In this document: in pieces, positions 11,673 through 22,230 of the stretch
Layout of the letters: each line of letters opens with the position of its first letter
Numbering within the stretch: the stretch's first letter is position 1
DNA from: Dermacentor variabilis
Taxonomy: Eukaryota; Arthropoda; Arachnida; Ixodida; Ixodidae
Direction of reading: 5' to 3'
DNA: 64,000 bases
Assembly (NCBI RefSeq): GCF_050947875.1
Contig: NC_134569.1
Coordinates: 38,238,277-38,302,276 of the forward strand
Notes under the pieces: model-generated
Told to the model about the DNA's origin: nothing
Database searches by the model: none
The model's input: the letters and a program-made list of their open reading frames with translations, nothing else
Made by a program: the position numbers and the translations under genes

Positions 11673-14600
11673 CAACAGCGACAATGTATTGCTACCCTCA
11701 CTACATACTGACGTGTAGCGCCAATAGCAGGTTAGACTGCACAGAGGGCATTAGCTTGGAAGCAGAGAACAAGAACCAGGACCCCTAGAAAATACTTGTC
11801 TTTGGTAGGCGACATCTCGGGATAAAATTTAAACCACTAGTTTCATTCAGGCGCATAACACAAGCCCATTTGTGGCCTATGCCATGCTTGTCCAATACCA
11901 CGGACGCTCGTACCAGCTGCCAGAACTTGTCCCACGCAACGCTGATGCTGGCGTTTAGCGACAAGCATGAAGATACGAGAAGATGTTGCAATACAGCGCC
12001 CACGTGATTTTTGCGCCACATTCAAAATTTATCGCAAGGGCGGACCTTGGTGCATTTAGTTTTGTCGATTGCTGCGAAAGGCGTGAGGATTTCTGGCTGA
12101 CGGCCAGCTTGCGCTGACTTTGCAGATTGCGCTGCAATACGAGGCCATGGTGGGTGTTGTCAAGTCATATACAGTATTCCGCCAACCTTGGTACATGCGC
12201 TAGGACAAAACTGCTTAGCTGTTCCAGAGCCGTACATGCTCGAAATTGCCTAACATTGTCTGCTGATGTAAATGCTGTATGTAGCTTCTTGAACAAGGGG
12301 AATTTGAGAGGGGGGAAATAAAGGAGCAAACAGACGCAGACATGCAAAGAAGAAAAATGCTGCGCTTTGGGGAAAGAAATACTTTGCATGGGTGACGGCA
12401 ATAGGATGAGGACAGTCTCCTTTTGCCAGCACCTTTACTGAATAACAACGAGAAGGTCAACTGTATTCTTTGCTAGCCCCAGAGCAACGATGGCAGAAAC
12501 TACAAGCCACACTGGTATTGTAAGTGTCAGCACATGCAGTGAGCGAATATGCTGACGTTTGCAATGGTACCGGGCTATATATATATAACACAAGAAGCGT
12601 CGTGCGCCTCGGTCGAAGTGTTAAACAGAGTACGCAAACGGCAGTGTCCATAATTTACAAAGGGGATCAGCACAAGCAAGGGAAGTTCGTGTTGTGCGAC
12701 GTTAACTCTGAGTTGTGTATTATCACAGGGTGTTGCAACCGGACCAAACCGAACCCGCTGAGTGGACACCTTTCGCTAACTGTGCTTGGTAATGTATAGC
12801 GTTGGCGGTAGCCGAACAAAAGACTAAGAAAATTCACGCCCCTTCTCGGATAAGCCCTGCAATCTGTCGCCAGATGAAGAGGTGACGGGAAAAGGCTGCG
12901 AGCGCGTTCACACAACGACAAATACGAAACACATCACCACAGTCTAGAAAACGCCGATACAGCGCCTTCCTTTCAAGGAACGGGTGCAAACAGGCACACG
13001 CGCGTACCCTGCTCCGCTTCCTCCAGCACCTGCCCTCGCCAAGAAAAATAAGTAAAACAAAATAAGTATAAATAAAATAAATTCAAAATGAACTCCGAAT
13101 ACGGTCTCCGAATGTGTACGTGTCACACATGATATACTGTTTCGTATCTGCGTCCTCCCTTTGTGCGGCTTCCTTTCCTTTGTCTTCATTTCTGTCTTCC
13201 TTTTGGCGCGCTGGCCACGAGCAAACCAGCTGAGGCCGACGTCGTTCTCGGCGGCTGGGACGTTGACAACTTAACACTGGTACCGCGCCAGCCGAAGGGA
13301 ACGATGCGTAAATGCCACCATTCGGTCCGGCGCACGGCGGCGACGGAATTCAAGCGGGAGGTTGTTTCTCGTCACGCCTACAGAGTATGTCAGAACTGCT
13401 TGGGGACTTGTGTAGCGGCCCTGTTCTTGGAATGTTGATGTAACGTGTTCATTGAAATACTGTTCCGCTCTTGTCAAAGGATAACATTCAGGAAAAGAAA
13501 AAAGAACGAGTCGGGTAAGGGTAATATCGGGAGGGGTATAAAGGGGTGAGCATGGCGCTTTTAGATGCGTTCGTTTAGCTGTGAGCGACGGACGGGGCGG
13601 CATCGCATGGTCCACGAAACAACGGTCAGTGGTGGCACTTCTATTCGTCACGCGGTAAGTCGACGCACAACCGGAACGTTCAGATTTCCACCCATACCAG
13701 TTCCGTTGCGCGGCCGTAAAGAAATTCGGAATATTTAAATAAAACAGAATAGGCGCATTCTTCCACGTTTGCACCTCGTTCTGCCATCGTGGTTCGAGTG
13801 TGCGACCGTTGGTTGGACAAGCAAAACTTTATGCAAAATGTATGTCCAGGAAAAGCTCACGCATCGACGACACGCCTCGGACTCCAGAATATGCGATGTG
13901 TACGTGTTTTCGGTCTTGTCTGCAGCTTATTCTGTTCTTGTTCTTAGTTTTCGTGAAATGTCGGCTAATACTGTTACAAGGCTTCCTTCAGAAGCATGAT
14001 AAATGAGCAGACGAACACGAGAGAAACGCATATAAACGCAGGGACACGCACACCTACACAAAAAAGAAGATAAGAAGAGAGACAAAAGAAAAAAATTCAG
14101 CAGGGACACTTAAGACTGCTTACTTGTGGGAATGCGAAAGCATTAGAACCTATTGGTGAAATGTTCTCGCTTGACGTTTTCTACAGGCTCTCAAATTCTT
14201 TCTGCTGATTCGGTTTTTGTGTTTGCGTATGTATAGGTGGCAGACCGGCTCGTTTATTACACTCATGACGTGGCACCGAGAGCCCATCGCAGTAGGCACA
14301 GCACCAATGAGATCCGAAGAGCAAGTGACGCGCAGAAGGTAGCGCGCTCATTTTACACACTCAATTTTACAGACTCAATTTTACACACGCACATTTCCTT
14401 CTAACAGAAAATATTTAACATTAACTTTTTTATTCTTTCTTTCTTTTTTACCCTAATTACTTCAAATATTCCGCTGTTCTGATACCTTTCTTTTTTATCA
14501 ATGGTCACGTATATTTCGAAGATTTTTTGTTGTTTCTATTGTTCCATTTATGGTCATGTCTATTTTGAAAATTTTTGTTGTTGTTTATATTGCATGTTTG

Positions 14601-14805
14601 GGTAAAAATTTTTTGTCCGTTACTGTCAATTTCGTTTAGTTCATTTAGTTTTTCTGCATTTGCTCCTTGCAATTGTATAATTTCGTCCGTTAGAATTATT
14701 ATAACCCCTAATCTTGTTTTGTATTCTCCAGTGCTTACTTTCTTCCATGTTTCTTTATATATGATTTGAATGTAGTTCTCCTCATTGCTTTGGAAAACGC
14801 ACATC
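11673..14805. other. No gene recognised
   Basis: Includes a 167-codon minus-strand frame (13271-13774) without recognisable domains and an AT-rich minus frame (14505-14804) with low-complexity Asn/Lys. A TATAAAG at 13537 with a GTAAGT at 13655 is discussed as a rejected promoter/exon idea. Confidence 0.4.
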
Positions 14806-14930
14806 TATAAATAACAGGAGGTCCCGATACAGTCTTTGACTATGGGACCTCCTTGTGTATATTATTATTATTTATAACCTGTTCTCTATAATGAATAAAT
14901 CAATTTCAATTCCAATTCCAAGACGTGGCG
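14806..14930 (+). repeat. CR1-like retroposon 3' end with terminal hairpin
   Basis: A perfect 9-bp stem (GGAGGTCCC at 14817 with GGGACCTCC at 14844) is followed by an AT-rich stretch and an AATAAATCAATTTCAATTCC-like terminus. This layout resembles the ends of tick CR1-type LINEs. No coding part is recognisable upstream, so it is a severely 5'-truncated copy. The assignment rests on memory of similar repeats, not on a search. Confidence 0.5.
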
Positions 14931-15065
14931 CCACCTGCTTCCCATTGGCTGAGCCGTCACGTGCTCACTGACGCACGCGCTAGTCCTCCCCTCCTTTAAT
15001 CACCCGGATAGCTACGACGGTACGTCTGCAATGACGCATGCGCTAGGCACACCTCTGGACAGCCA

Positions 15066-15174
15066 GGACCGTGGAGCCGCAGTGGCGTCGGGGAAGCGTG
15101 CTCAACTCTCAACCCTGAGGCCCGGGTTCAATCCTACCCAGGACGAAAAGTACAAAATTTTCTTTTCAAAGCCA
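15066..15174 (+). mobile_element. tRNA-derived SINE head, interrupted
   Basis: An A-box-like segment (AGTGGCGTCGGGGAAGCG, near 15080) and a B box (GGGTTCAATCC, 15124-15134) lie about 45 bases apart, as in a tRNA-derived RNA polymerase III promoter. An AT-rich region follows. The copy stops at the TTAA where the DNA transposon 15179-16908 begins, and its continuation may lie right of 16912. Confidence 0.55.
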
Positions 15175-15318
15175 TTAAATGGAAGCTGAAGAGTCTGTCG
15201 AATTGAATAAGGCGCTCATATACGGATGCGGGAACCTTATAAACCATGCACGTAAAATTTTGGGCGGAATTTTTCACGTAGGAACGACGTAATCGCCGGT
15301 TAAAATTGCGCTGTCGAT

Positions 15319-15339
15319 CCCCCCCCCCCCCCCACCCCC
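15319..15339. repeat. Poly(C) tract
   Basis: Fifteen C, one A, five C. It may shift frames during replication or sequencing and lies inside the Kolobok-like element upstream of its THAP reading. Confidence 0.9.
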
Positions 15340-15578
15340 GTCGAGGGCTGCGCGCTGCTGTTTACGCTGACGATGCGAGCGAAGACCGGAAACCGCGGCG
15401 TAGTGACATCAACACTGGTGTTCCGCTCTTTCGCAGTCTCCGCGACCGTGCCTGACCGCGCTTGTTTCTGCGTGCGTGCCGTCATAATCTGCCTCGCTCG
15501 AACCTGCATTCCTTTGTTTGTGCGTATGTAGAGTGGTAGTTGACGTGCGCAGCATCAATGGAAGTGTTGGGCCGATCA

Positions 15579-15757
15579 TGCCGGCGTTCTGTGCAGCCTA
15601 CGGTTGCGCGAACACCAGCGGCCGCGACGATGTTCCATTACTCCCCGCAAGACAAGAAGCTTGCAGCTAAGTGGGAGGCTGCAGTGAATCGAAATAATTT
15701 CAAGCGCTCAAGAAGAACAGTGCTGTGCTCTAACCACTTCGATTACTGCCAGAGTTT
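15579..15757 (+). pseudogene. THAP-type zinc finger (frameshifted)
   Basis: THAP domains are C2CH zinc-binding DNA-binding modules found in P-element and Kolobok transposases and in many host proteins. The first frame gives the start Met, Phe-Cys and CAAYGC (first zinc pair) from 15579. Around 15630 the reading moves to another frame, which gives [18 protein letters not shown], the invariant Trp, then VLCSNHF with the last Cys and His. Size and spacing fit a THAP domain (about 50 residues between the cysteine pair and C-x2-H). It lies inside the TTAA element, which argues for transposase origin over a host gene. The alternative is a captured exon of one of the many tick THAP genes. Confidence 0.65.
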
Positions 15758-16912
15758 ATCAGTAATGCGTGAATGAATGAGAGTATGACTTTCTGCTAGC
15801 AGGCTTTCTAAACGCAGCGCGAAAAGGTCGGGGCAACGAACGCACAAAGGCGGGACGGGTGCGGGTGGACAGATTGTAACTTGTCTACGAAGACCTTATG
15901 GATACATGAGCTCGTCCAAACCTGGATTTTGATTTATTGCTAGCTCCTTAGTGTTAGCACGCTGAACGGAAGGTACATGTTCGTCACCCACCCTTGACGC
16001 AGGTTTCATCGCAAACCGCCGTTAATTTTCTATTCGCACATGTGTTGTCAAACAGCCAACATGCAGCTACCATAAAGCAGTGCAAGTGTAAAGTTTTCAT
16101 GTGTTTGAAAGCCGGCGCACACCAGGACGCTGGGCTCCCCCTCGCGCACCGAAAGAAACCGGCTGTTTCACGTAGCGGACGGAATTCGCCGCCTTTACGG
16201 CTTCGGTTACGAGTAGCGTGCGGAAGGCTCGCTGATGAATGACACTACACGTGCTACAACAGCCGGAAAACTTCTCCCGCATGTAAACCGTCTGTGTATA
16301 TTGTCGACAGCTTTGGGGCAGCGCACAAATGCCGACGATCGCATCCTTCCTTACGGTCCCCGAGGAGGCATGCAGGAGCATAACAGTACAGTTGTTTGCC
16401 CGGAAACGAACTAACTGGATCGCTGAATACAGCTTTGCAAAAAACATACTCACCAAAGAACATTTCTAACACGAGGAGATGCTAACACTTCGTTTTCGTT
16501 CGCATCGAAAGTACTGCTTGCTACTAGCATCTTTTGCTTCTTGGAGAGGCCGGCTACGTATACATGTAGAGAGCAACGCCGAACTGCTCAGAGAAACACA
16601 AGCTTTTGAAATTTACCATTACCGTCTCACAAAACCACAGCGCCAAACCACCTTGCAGCGTGCTTTATGTGTGGCGGCAGCGGCCAGTCTGGACGAACAC
16701 CAATGTTGACGTCACGAGGCTCCCGACCAATCACAGGCGGAAACGAGGCGCGCGAGCTGCCCGAGTCTGCTGCTGCACTTTTCGTCGAAATAAAATCCGT
16801 TTGCGCTTTCTTTCGCTCAATTTCGATGCGATATTCGAATTCGGAGGGTTGAAAACCATTACGTACAGGTCTTCACTCATTTTTTCAGGAGAACTCTACA
16901 GCTTCCCTTTAA

Positions 16913-17755
16913 TTTACTTTGTTTGCATGAACCTCCATGAGAACCTTGACTTCAATTCGAGCATTCTTGACGTGTTTTTACTCTTTGCTCCGTCGGCCAT
17001 TTTGGTACCATCGATCGGTCACGCCGACTACGCCGAGGGATCTTCGCGTAATGGGGCAAATAACGCTGTCGCATTAGAACAAAAATAAGGCAGGGATGTT
17101 AAATGTAAAAATTCACCGACGATTACGACACTCCCTGGTGCGAAATTTGAGCGCAGCTCTATACGTGTTTTGATTTCACGATATTTTGGCTGGTGCGGAC
17201 ATGCCGTCTGGCGCGGCACGTTGCAAATGGAGCGAAGTGCGGCACGACTGCCACGCTGATTTGGAGATCGTGAGAGCCAGTGAGTACGGGACGCATGTGC
17301 GCGACTCACAGCAGCCGCCGCCGACCAACCTCCCAGACGATACGCGCTACTCTGGCGCCATCTCGCAGCATTGCCGCCGCACTACGCTTTTCTTCTCGCG
17401 CTTTCGCCATACCCTCCTCCGCTTTCCGCCTCGTGGTTCCGCTGCACCCTCCTCGCGTCTGTCATCCACCTGTGGCCTGCGCATTGGCTGTGCTCGTTCG
17501 CTCGGTTACGCCGAGGTACGACGCCGAGGCGCGCCGACGGTTGCCGCAAGAATGGGCGCCTAAGAGGTGCGCCCTGACGCAATGGCGATGATATGTGGGC
17601 TTACTGGCACAAAGCTCAGGCTGGAAAACTATCTGGTTGGCTACACTCTTTTCTTTTCGGTTCACATTAAAAACTGCAAACCGAGTAAGGTTGGGCTAAA
17701 CGCCTTTTGCAACACATCAAGAATGCCCACTAGGCTGGAGGAAGGCATATAGGGA
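16913..17755. other. No gene recognised; GC-rich block
   Basis: 17190-17580 is GC- and CpG-rich with overlapping Arg/Ala/Pro frames on both strands, typical of non-coding GC-rich repeat DNA and not of a gene. It may be part of another dispersed repeat but I see no ends. Confidence 0.4.
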
Positions 17756-18065
17756 AGAGAAAGGAAAGACGTGATGACGCATGCACGCGCACGGACAGCG
17801 CGCAGTCAAGCGCGCTCTCACAGGCCAGTCATTCTCAAAATCACAAAACGTACCTTCACTACCTGTCGCGCCAATGCATCAAAGGAGACAACTAGAGTAG
17901 CGTCTGCAAAGAGAGTGGACGATCCTTTAATCACCACAATTCACTCTAAATTGATTGTCCTTGTAAATCATGCCTGGAAGAGTGGCACAATAGGTGGTCG
18001 ATGTCCTCTTCATAGCGGCAGACATCACATGCAGCACTGGCAGCCATTCAAATTAGCGCGGAGTA
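17756..18065 (-). pseudogene. LINE 3' end with CCHC knuckle
   Basis: On the minus strand a C-terminal zinc knuckle reads CDVCRYEEDIDHLLC (near 18035-17990), i.e. C-x2-C-x7-H-x3-C, the module that ends many I-, R1- and Jockey-type LINE ORF2 proteins. A reading DRPLSLQTLL, like the segment that follows the knuckle in such elements, comes after a stop. No RT is visible upstream, so this is a short 5'-truncated copy. Confidence 0.55.
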
Positions 18066-19835
18066 AAAGACAGAGAAAGATGCAAATATGGATGAACAGG
18101 AAGCACTGAGTCTCTGCTGCTGCGAGCCATATTACAATGTATGGAAACTCGAGTCATCAGCTATATTGTGCGTTTCCAGCTGGACAGTTCATATCCCTTT
18201 TTCTCGCCCTTTATGTTCGTGTTTTGACGGCGCAATATGGACCTTTCCTTCGGGCGAGGAGGAAAGGGCGCGCGGCGAGCCTTTCCTCCTCTCTGACTTG
18301 TGCGATCCGGCGCGGCGTTGCTTGAAAGTATTGCTCGCGTGCGGCGAAACGATTTCGAGATATTTTAGAACGTGCTTTGTGAAATTTACGCAATGTCCGT
18401 TCATATAAGGTCGTCAGAGAAGCCTTTCGGAGCAACGCTTACTACAGTACGCGGAAATATCTCTTGGGGGCGCGGACATGTGGCGCGCATTATCAGCCGC
18501 GGTGTGCGTATATGTTGTAAAGTATTTTGCGTATATGGGTTTTAATTCAATGAAGAGAACCGCTGACTCCGTATTACCAGCATGGAATGGTAAATCTGCT
18601 CACTATCTGATCGCTTGGCGTACGGTCTAAAACATAAAACATAAGAGCGCATGCTCGTGTACGGCCAACCTAAGGCAACCACGAAACATCTAAGCGGCAG
18701 GCGCTATCACATATTTTTCATGCACCGGCATCGTTCTCACGCATTTCAGGTCTAGTAGGCTTGAAATCAATATATGTCTACGCTAACCTTCCGTCATACG
18801 GCCGATGGAGCTGCTCAACACAGCGATCACTGCGATTGGTGAACCAGCATAATGCATATATAAGCTATGTGCTTCGGCATTGCTTTTTTTGCCCTGTAAA
18901 GCCATAATAGATGACAGGGATCGCATAAAAAAATGCGATGGCTATTTGTGACGGAAAAATTTCGTAATACGTGTGAGTGCGTCGTAGAGAACGGAGCGAA
19001 CACAACTGAAAAAAAGAAATCGGTTATCCTCTTGTTTCTCGAAAAAGAAAGAAAACGGGCTAACGCCGCAATACCACCTCGCGTAGTCACGCCGCACAAC
19101 GTTTATAGATCTATAATCGTTGATGCTGTATACTTGGACCATGCGCTATATAGTATAAAGATATCTGTAATCCAGCACCTACCACTGCTTAGGACGCTCG
19201 CGCAGTTCTTCAACGGTCACTTTGCTGGACAAGCTTAATTCGCACTGTAAGTAATGCTGTTATTACTAACTAAAACAATTTTATTCATGGGTGAAAACTT
19301 CATCTACCGAACCAAGTAGTCACGCAATGTTATCTGCAGCTAACAGTTTGGACGCTTGTCAAAGTATAACAGCACAGTTCCTATCGTAGCATAACGGTAC
19401 CCACGCTGTTACGATCGTCGCGTATGTTTCATTGCTCCTAAAGTGCAGCTTAGAACTAGAAGATCATACCGCAATAAGGTCACATTAGTTAATGGAACAT
19501 TCAGAAATACACAATTGACTTCCGATGATGATTGCTGGCTCAAATATGCGCGCACACATCGCTCTGCGTGCTCGGTCCACCTCAACGCCAGCAGAAAGTC
19601 CGGCCATACCGACTTAACCACTTCAGTACGTCTCACAGAACGGTTTACCACGTAGAAAACGCACACCATACTAAATAGACCGCACGAGCGCGAAAACAAA
19701 CGCCAGAAACTACTGCCGAGCGTATACACCTGCCATGCAAGAGAGAGGGCTCGCCCAAGCCAGCATGCCGACTGCCGATAGATTACGCCACTGCGTAGCA
19801 ATATGGTTGTGATTACAATACAAGGCCGTGAAATA
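18066..19835. other. No gene recognised
   Basis: Several frames of 60-100 codons overlap on both strands without a recognisable domain. The right end may include decayed RT sequence of the next LINE, which becomes readable only near 19854. Confidence 0.45.
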
Positions 19836-20945
19836 CCCCGAGTGGCCGAATAGAAATATCTCGGGGTATGGATAAACAACGGGCGGATGTACACGGAAAA
19901 GCACGAACAGTCTCTCATAGCAAAAGGGCGAAGAGATGCCCGGGTAATGAAACATAGGGCATTGTGGGGGCCCTACGGGTATGAATTACTGAGAGGTATT
20001 TGGAAAGCAATAATAGTGCCGGGGCTTACTTTCCGGAATGCCGTCATGTGCTTAAGGGCTGAAGTTCAGTCGAGACTAGAAGTAAATCAGAGTGCTGTTG
20101 GAAGATTAGCACTAGTTTCACACGGGAAAGCCACAAAAGAGGCAGTACAGGGGGATATAAGCTGGGCATTGTTCGAGGCACGGGAAGCTCAGAGTAAAAT
20201 CCTATACGAAAAACACCTGAGGACATTGCACAATAACAGATGGGCAGCTAAGGTATTTAAATACCTATACAGAAAGAGCGTTGACTCAAAATGGCGAAAA
20301 AGAACTAGGAGGCTAACCAGTAAGTATGCCAGACACGAGGACGGAGAAAGACAGAGCATTAAACGACAGGTTAAAAACGTGGAAGGTAAAAATTGGATAA
20401 GTTCAATGGAAACGAAGCATTGTGTTGAACTATATCGGTACTGGAAACATCAGATCAGGAAGGAAACGTTTTATGATAACTCAAGAGGCAGATATCCTGC
20501 CCTGCTCATTGAAGCTAGGTCAGGATATCTTAGAACGCGCAGATATAGAAAGAAATTTAACGAAGAAGAAGACACATGTACTGTGTGCAGTAAATCTGTG
20601 GAAACAATAGAACACCTCATACTAAAATGTGGTTGTATCCATCCCGATGTCGATTCGGGCACAGTCATGCTTCTTGGGGCCCTAGGGTGTAGAGATAACA
20701 ATAGTCATGTAAATAAATATCTAGCGGAAATTAGCAAAAAGCGATTGAAAGATTGGTGGCTCAAAAGCAAAGAGGTGACATAAGGTTAAAATTGTAGGAA
20801 GTAGTGTTTAAACAAAATTGCGAATTTTAATAACTTACAACACAGCTAAACAAAAATAGAAAGCTGAGCATGGTGGCAACTGCCATCACCCCGTTTCAAA
20901 GGGGACGCTCCTACCTTCCATGCATCCATCCATCCATCCATCCAT
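19836..20945 (+). mobile_element. 5'-truncated LINE with (CATC)n tail
   Basis: The insertion consists of the end of the RT domain, the C-terminal region, a 160-bp 3' UTR and a CATC tetranucleotide tail (20922-20944). The UTR has a short hairpin-like GGTGGCAACTGCCA motif at 20870. The 3' UTR wording (TGCCATCACCCCGTTTC) resembles a LINE end I associate with tick genomes. A diverged relative lies 1.3 kb further on at 22075-22230. Confidence 0.75.
19854..20783 (+). CDS. LINE ORF2 C-terminal fragment with zinc knuckle
   Basis: The longest clearly protein-like frame in this part of the window. Reading begins right after a stop with KYLGVWINNGRM, the RT motif E region, so the first Met (19887) is not a true start. 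The middle is a basic, Lys/Arg-rich helical linker (RWAAKVFKYLYRKS, WRKRTRRLTSKYA). The end carries CTVCSKSVETIEHLILKC, a C-x2-C-x8-H-x4-C knuckle as in the C-terminus of several LINE clades. The remaining 298 codons after the Met are free of stops, so this copy inserted fairly recently even though most of the element is missing. Clade is uncertain: the knuckle and motif E fit several arthropod non-LTR groups. Confidence 0.75.
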   Translation, partial: KYLGVWINNGRMYTEKHEQSLIAKGRRDARVMKHRALWGPYGYELLRGIWKAIIVPGLTFRNAVMCLRAEVQSRLEVNQSAVGRLALVSHGKATKEAVQGDISWALFEAREAQSKILYEKHLRTLHNNRWAAKVFKYLYRKSVDSKWRKRTRRLTSKYARHEDGERQSIKRQVKNVEGKNWISSMETKHCVELYRYWKHQIRKETFYDNSRGRYPALLIEARSGYLRTRRYRKKFNEEEDTCTVCSKSVETIEHLILKCGCIHPDVDSGTVMLLGALGCRDNNSHVNKYLAEISKKRLKDWWLKSKEVT

Positions 20946-22074
20946 GGTGGCGCCCATGAAGAAGCTGCAGCGTATATAAAATGCGCAAATTTGCTCGACA
21001 TGTCCTCGTTGTTGTAAAAGTGTCATATTGTGAAGTTAATTGTACAGAGCAGTGATTCAAGGTGTATTTGATGTCATCAATTTTTTACGTATTTTTGAAG
21101 TGTATAATTCGAAGTTTTATGCCAACAGGCAGAATAATGGTGCATTGGAAAGCGCGCAAAGGGAGCTCCACAGTATTCAGGCGCCAGAGTAATCAGACGA
21201 GGCATCATAAATCGACGATGTACCGGAACGTACCAAAAAAGACCTCAGAGGGGAAGAGATGTGCCTGATTAATGTACCTTGCCAGGGTGAAACAGCAGAT
21301 ACGCCGACGCTCGCTGAAAACAGCGGTAAGACGACTTTCTAAAGCACAAGATTGATTGTAGGCACAGCGGGTATCACTTCGCAGACACTCGCACGGAGAA
21401 GCGTAGCAATGGTTTGTGGAAGAGTGAGCTGGCGTCAAACCGGAGCTCCGTAGAATCTAGGGCACTCCAAATTCAAAAGAACGAGTCCAAAAGAAGTCTT
21501 ATGGTTGGGAATGCAGCGCTAGCTGAGAAAAAAAAATTTCAGAAAAGGTCGTAAAAAATATAAACAAGGAATTAAACAAACAACCAGAAAACAACCAGCT
21601 TCTCAGCGTTGCAGAGCGCAATGTCCAGAAGTAAACAGCCCAGCAATGACACCGAAACTCTCTCGTGCTCTGCCGGGAGCTGCTGCCAAAGAACTACAGC
21701 AATTTTTCAGGTGCAGGGATTTATCGCATTCAGTGACAAATTATGAACCAATTGACAAAAAAAGAGATAATATAAATGTACGTGCGCTTTCATATATTTA
21801 AGAAACTAGGGTGCAAGCTCCTGAAAAAGTTAACAAATGAGAATTAATGATGCACTGTTTTCGTCGCGTCTTTATACTAAAAGCAGGGGGACGAAGTTTA
21901 CTCGGAACATGATCTCGATAAACAAGAATGCGTCGCCAAATACTATGCAAGCATCTATCTCAACACAGAGTCATTGCTCATGCCTGTCAGCGCGCGGTGG
22001 CACTGTTCTTGTGTACGTTATGTACGTAAAAAACGTACGTTATGCTACATTTTGTTAGCACTGCGGACATCAGC
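20946..22074. other. No gene recognised
   Basis: AT-rich sequence between two LINE fragments. Frames are short and unrecognised. Confidence 0.45.
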
Positions 22075-22230
22075 AGACAAACGAGCTTTAAACGTAAAGT
22101 CAGAGATGTAAAAAAATTATACTTGATATCCGTAATGGACACTAAACCAGCCACGGAACTGTGTTCGACAGCAAGGAAAAAAGAAAAGAATGAAATCAAA
22201 CGAGAGAAGTTGCATGAAAAATGCACAAAG
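22075..22230 (+). pseudogene. Diverged LINE fragment related to the 19.9-20.8 kb copy
   Basis: The reading FKRKVRDVKKLYLISVMDTK, continuing PATELC, lines up with IKRQVKNVEGKNWISSMETK, continuing HCVELY, in the LINE fragment at 20.36 kb, and the KREKL that follows matches the next basic stretch. Similarity fades after about 22230. It is an older copy of the same LINE family in the same orientation. Confidence 0.5.

Larger units (their letters stand above)
15179..16908. mobile_element. TTAA-flanked DNA transposon, Kolobok-like
   Basis: Both ends are flanked by TTAA (15175-15178 and 16909-16912). The terminal inverted repeats agree over about 16-18 bases: left ATGGAAGCTGAAGAGT, right (reverse complement) AGGGAAGCTGTAGAGT. 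Kolobok-superfamily transposons are known for TTAA target duplications, purine-rich termini, and transposases that carry a THAP domain. This element contains a THAP-type zinc-finger reading at 15579-15757. The rest of the 1,730 bp shows no transposase catalytic region, so the copy is non-autonomous or internally deleted. piggyBac also uses TTAA, but its ends usually start with C and it has no THAP domain. Confidence 0.65.

Noticed and set aside
11272..11788. Two 150-codon frames of His-Ser-Phe-Ile, Ser-Gln and Asn-Gln repeats
   Set aside because: They are translations of the tetranucleotide array.
13537..13660. TATAAAG followed about 115 bp later by GTAAGT, possible promoter and first exon on the plus strand
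   Set aside because: Both words are common by chance in this much DNA, no start codon or coding continuation fits, and no downstream exon is recognisable.
13271..13774. 167-codon minus-strand open frame
   Set aside because: No domain, no homologous pattern I recognise, and ordinary GC-rich DNA gives frames this long by chance.
19409..19918. 169-codon minus-strand frame
   Set aside because: Overlaps the LINE fragment's antisense strand at its left end and has no recognisable domain.
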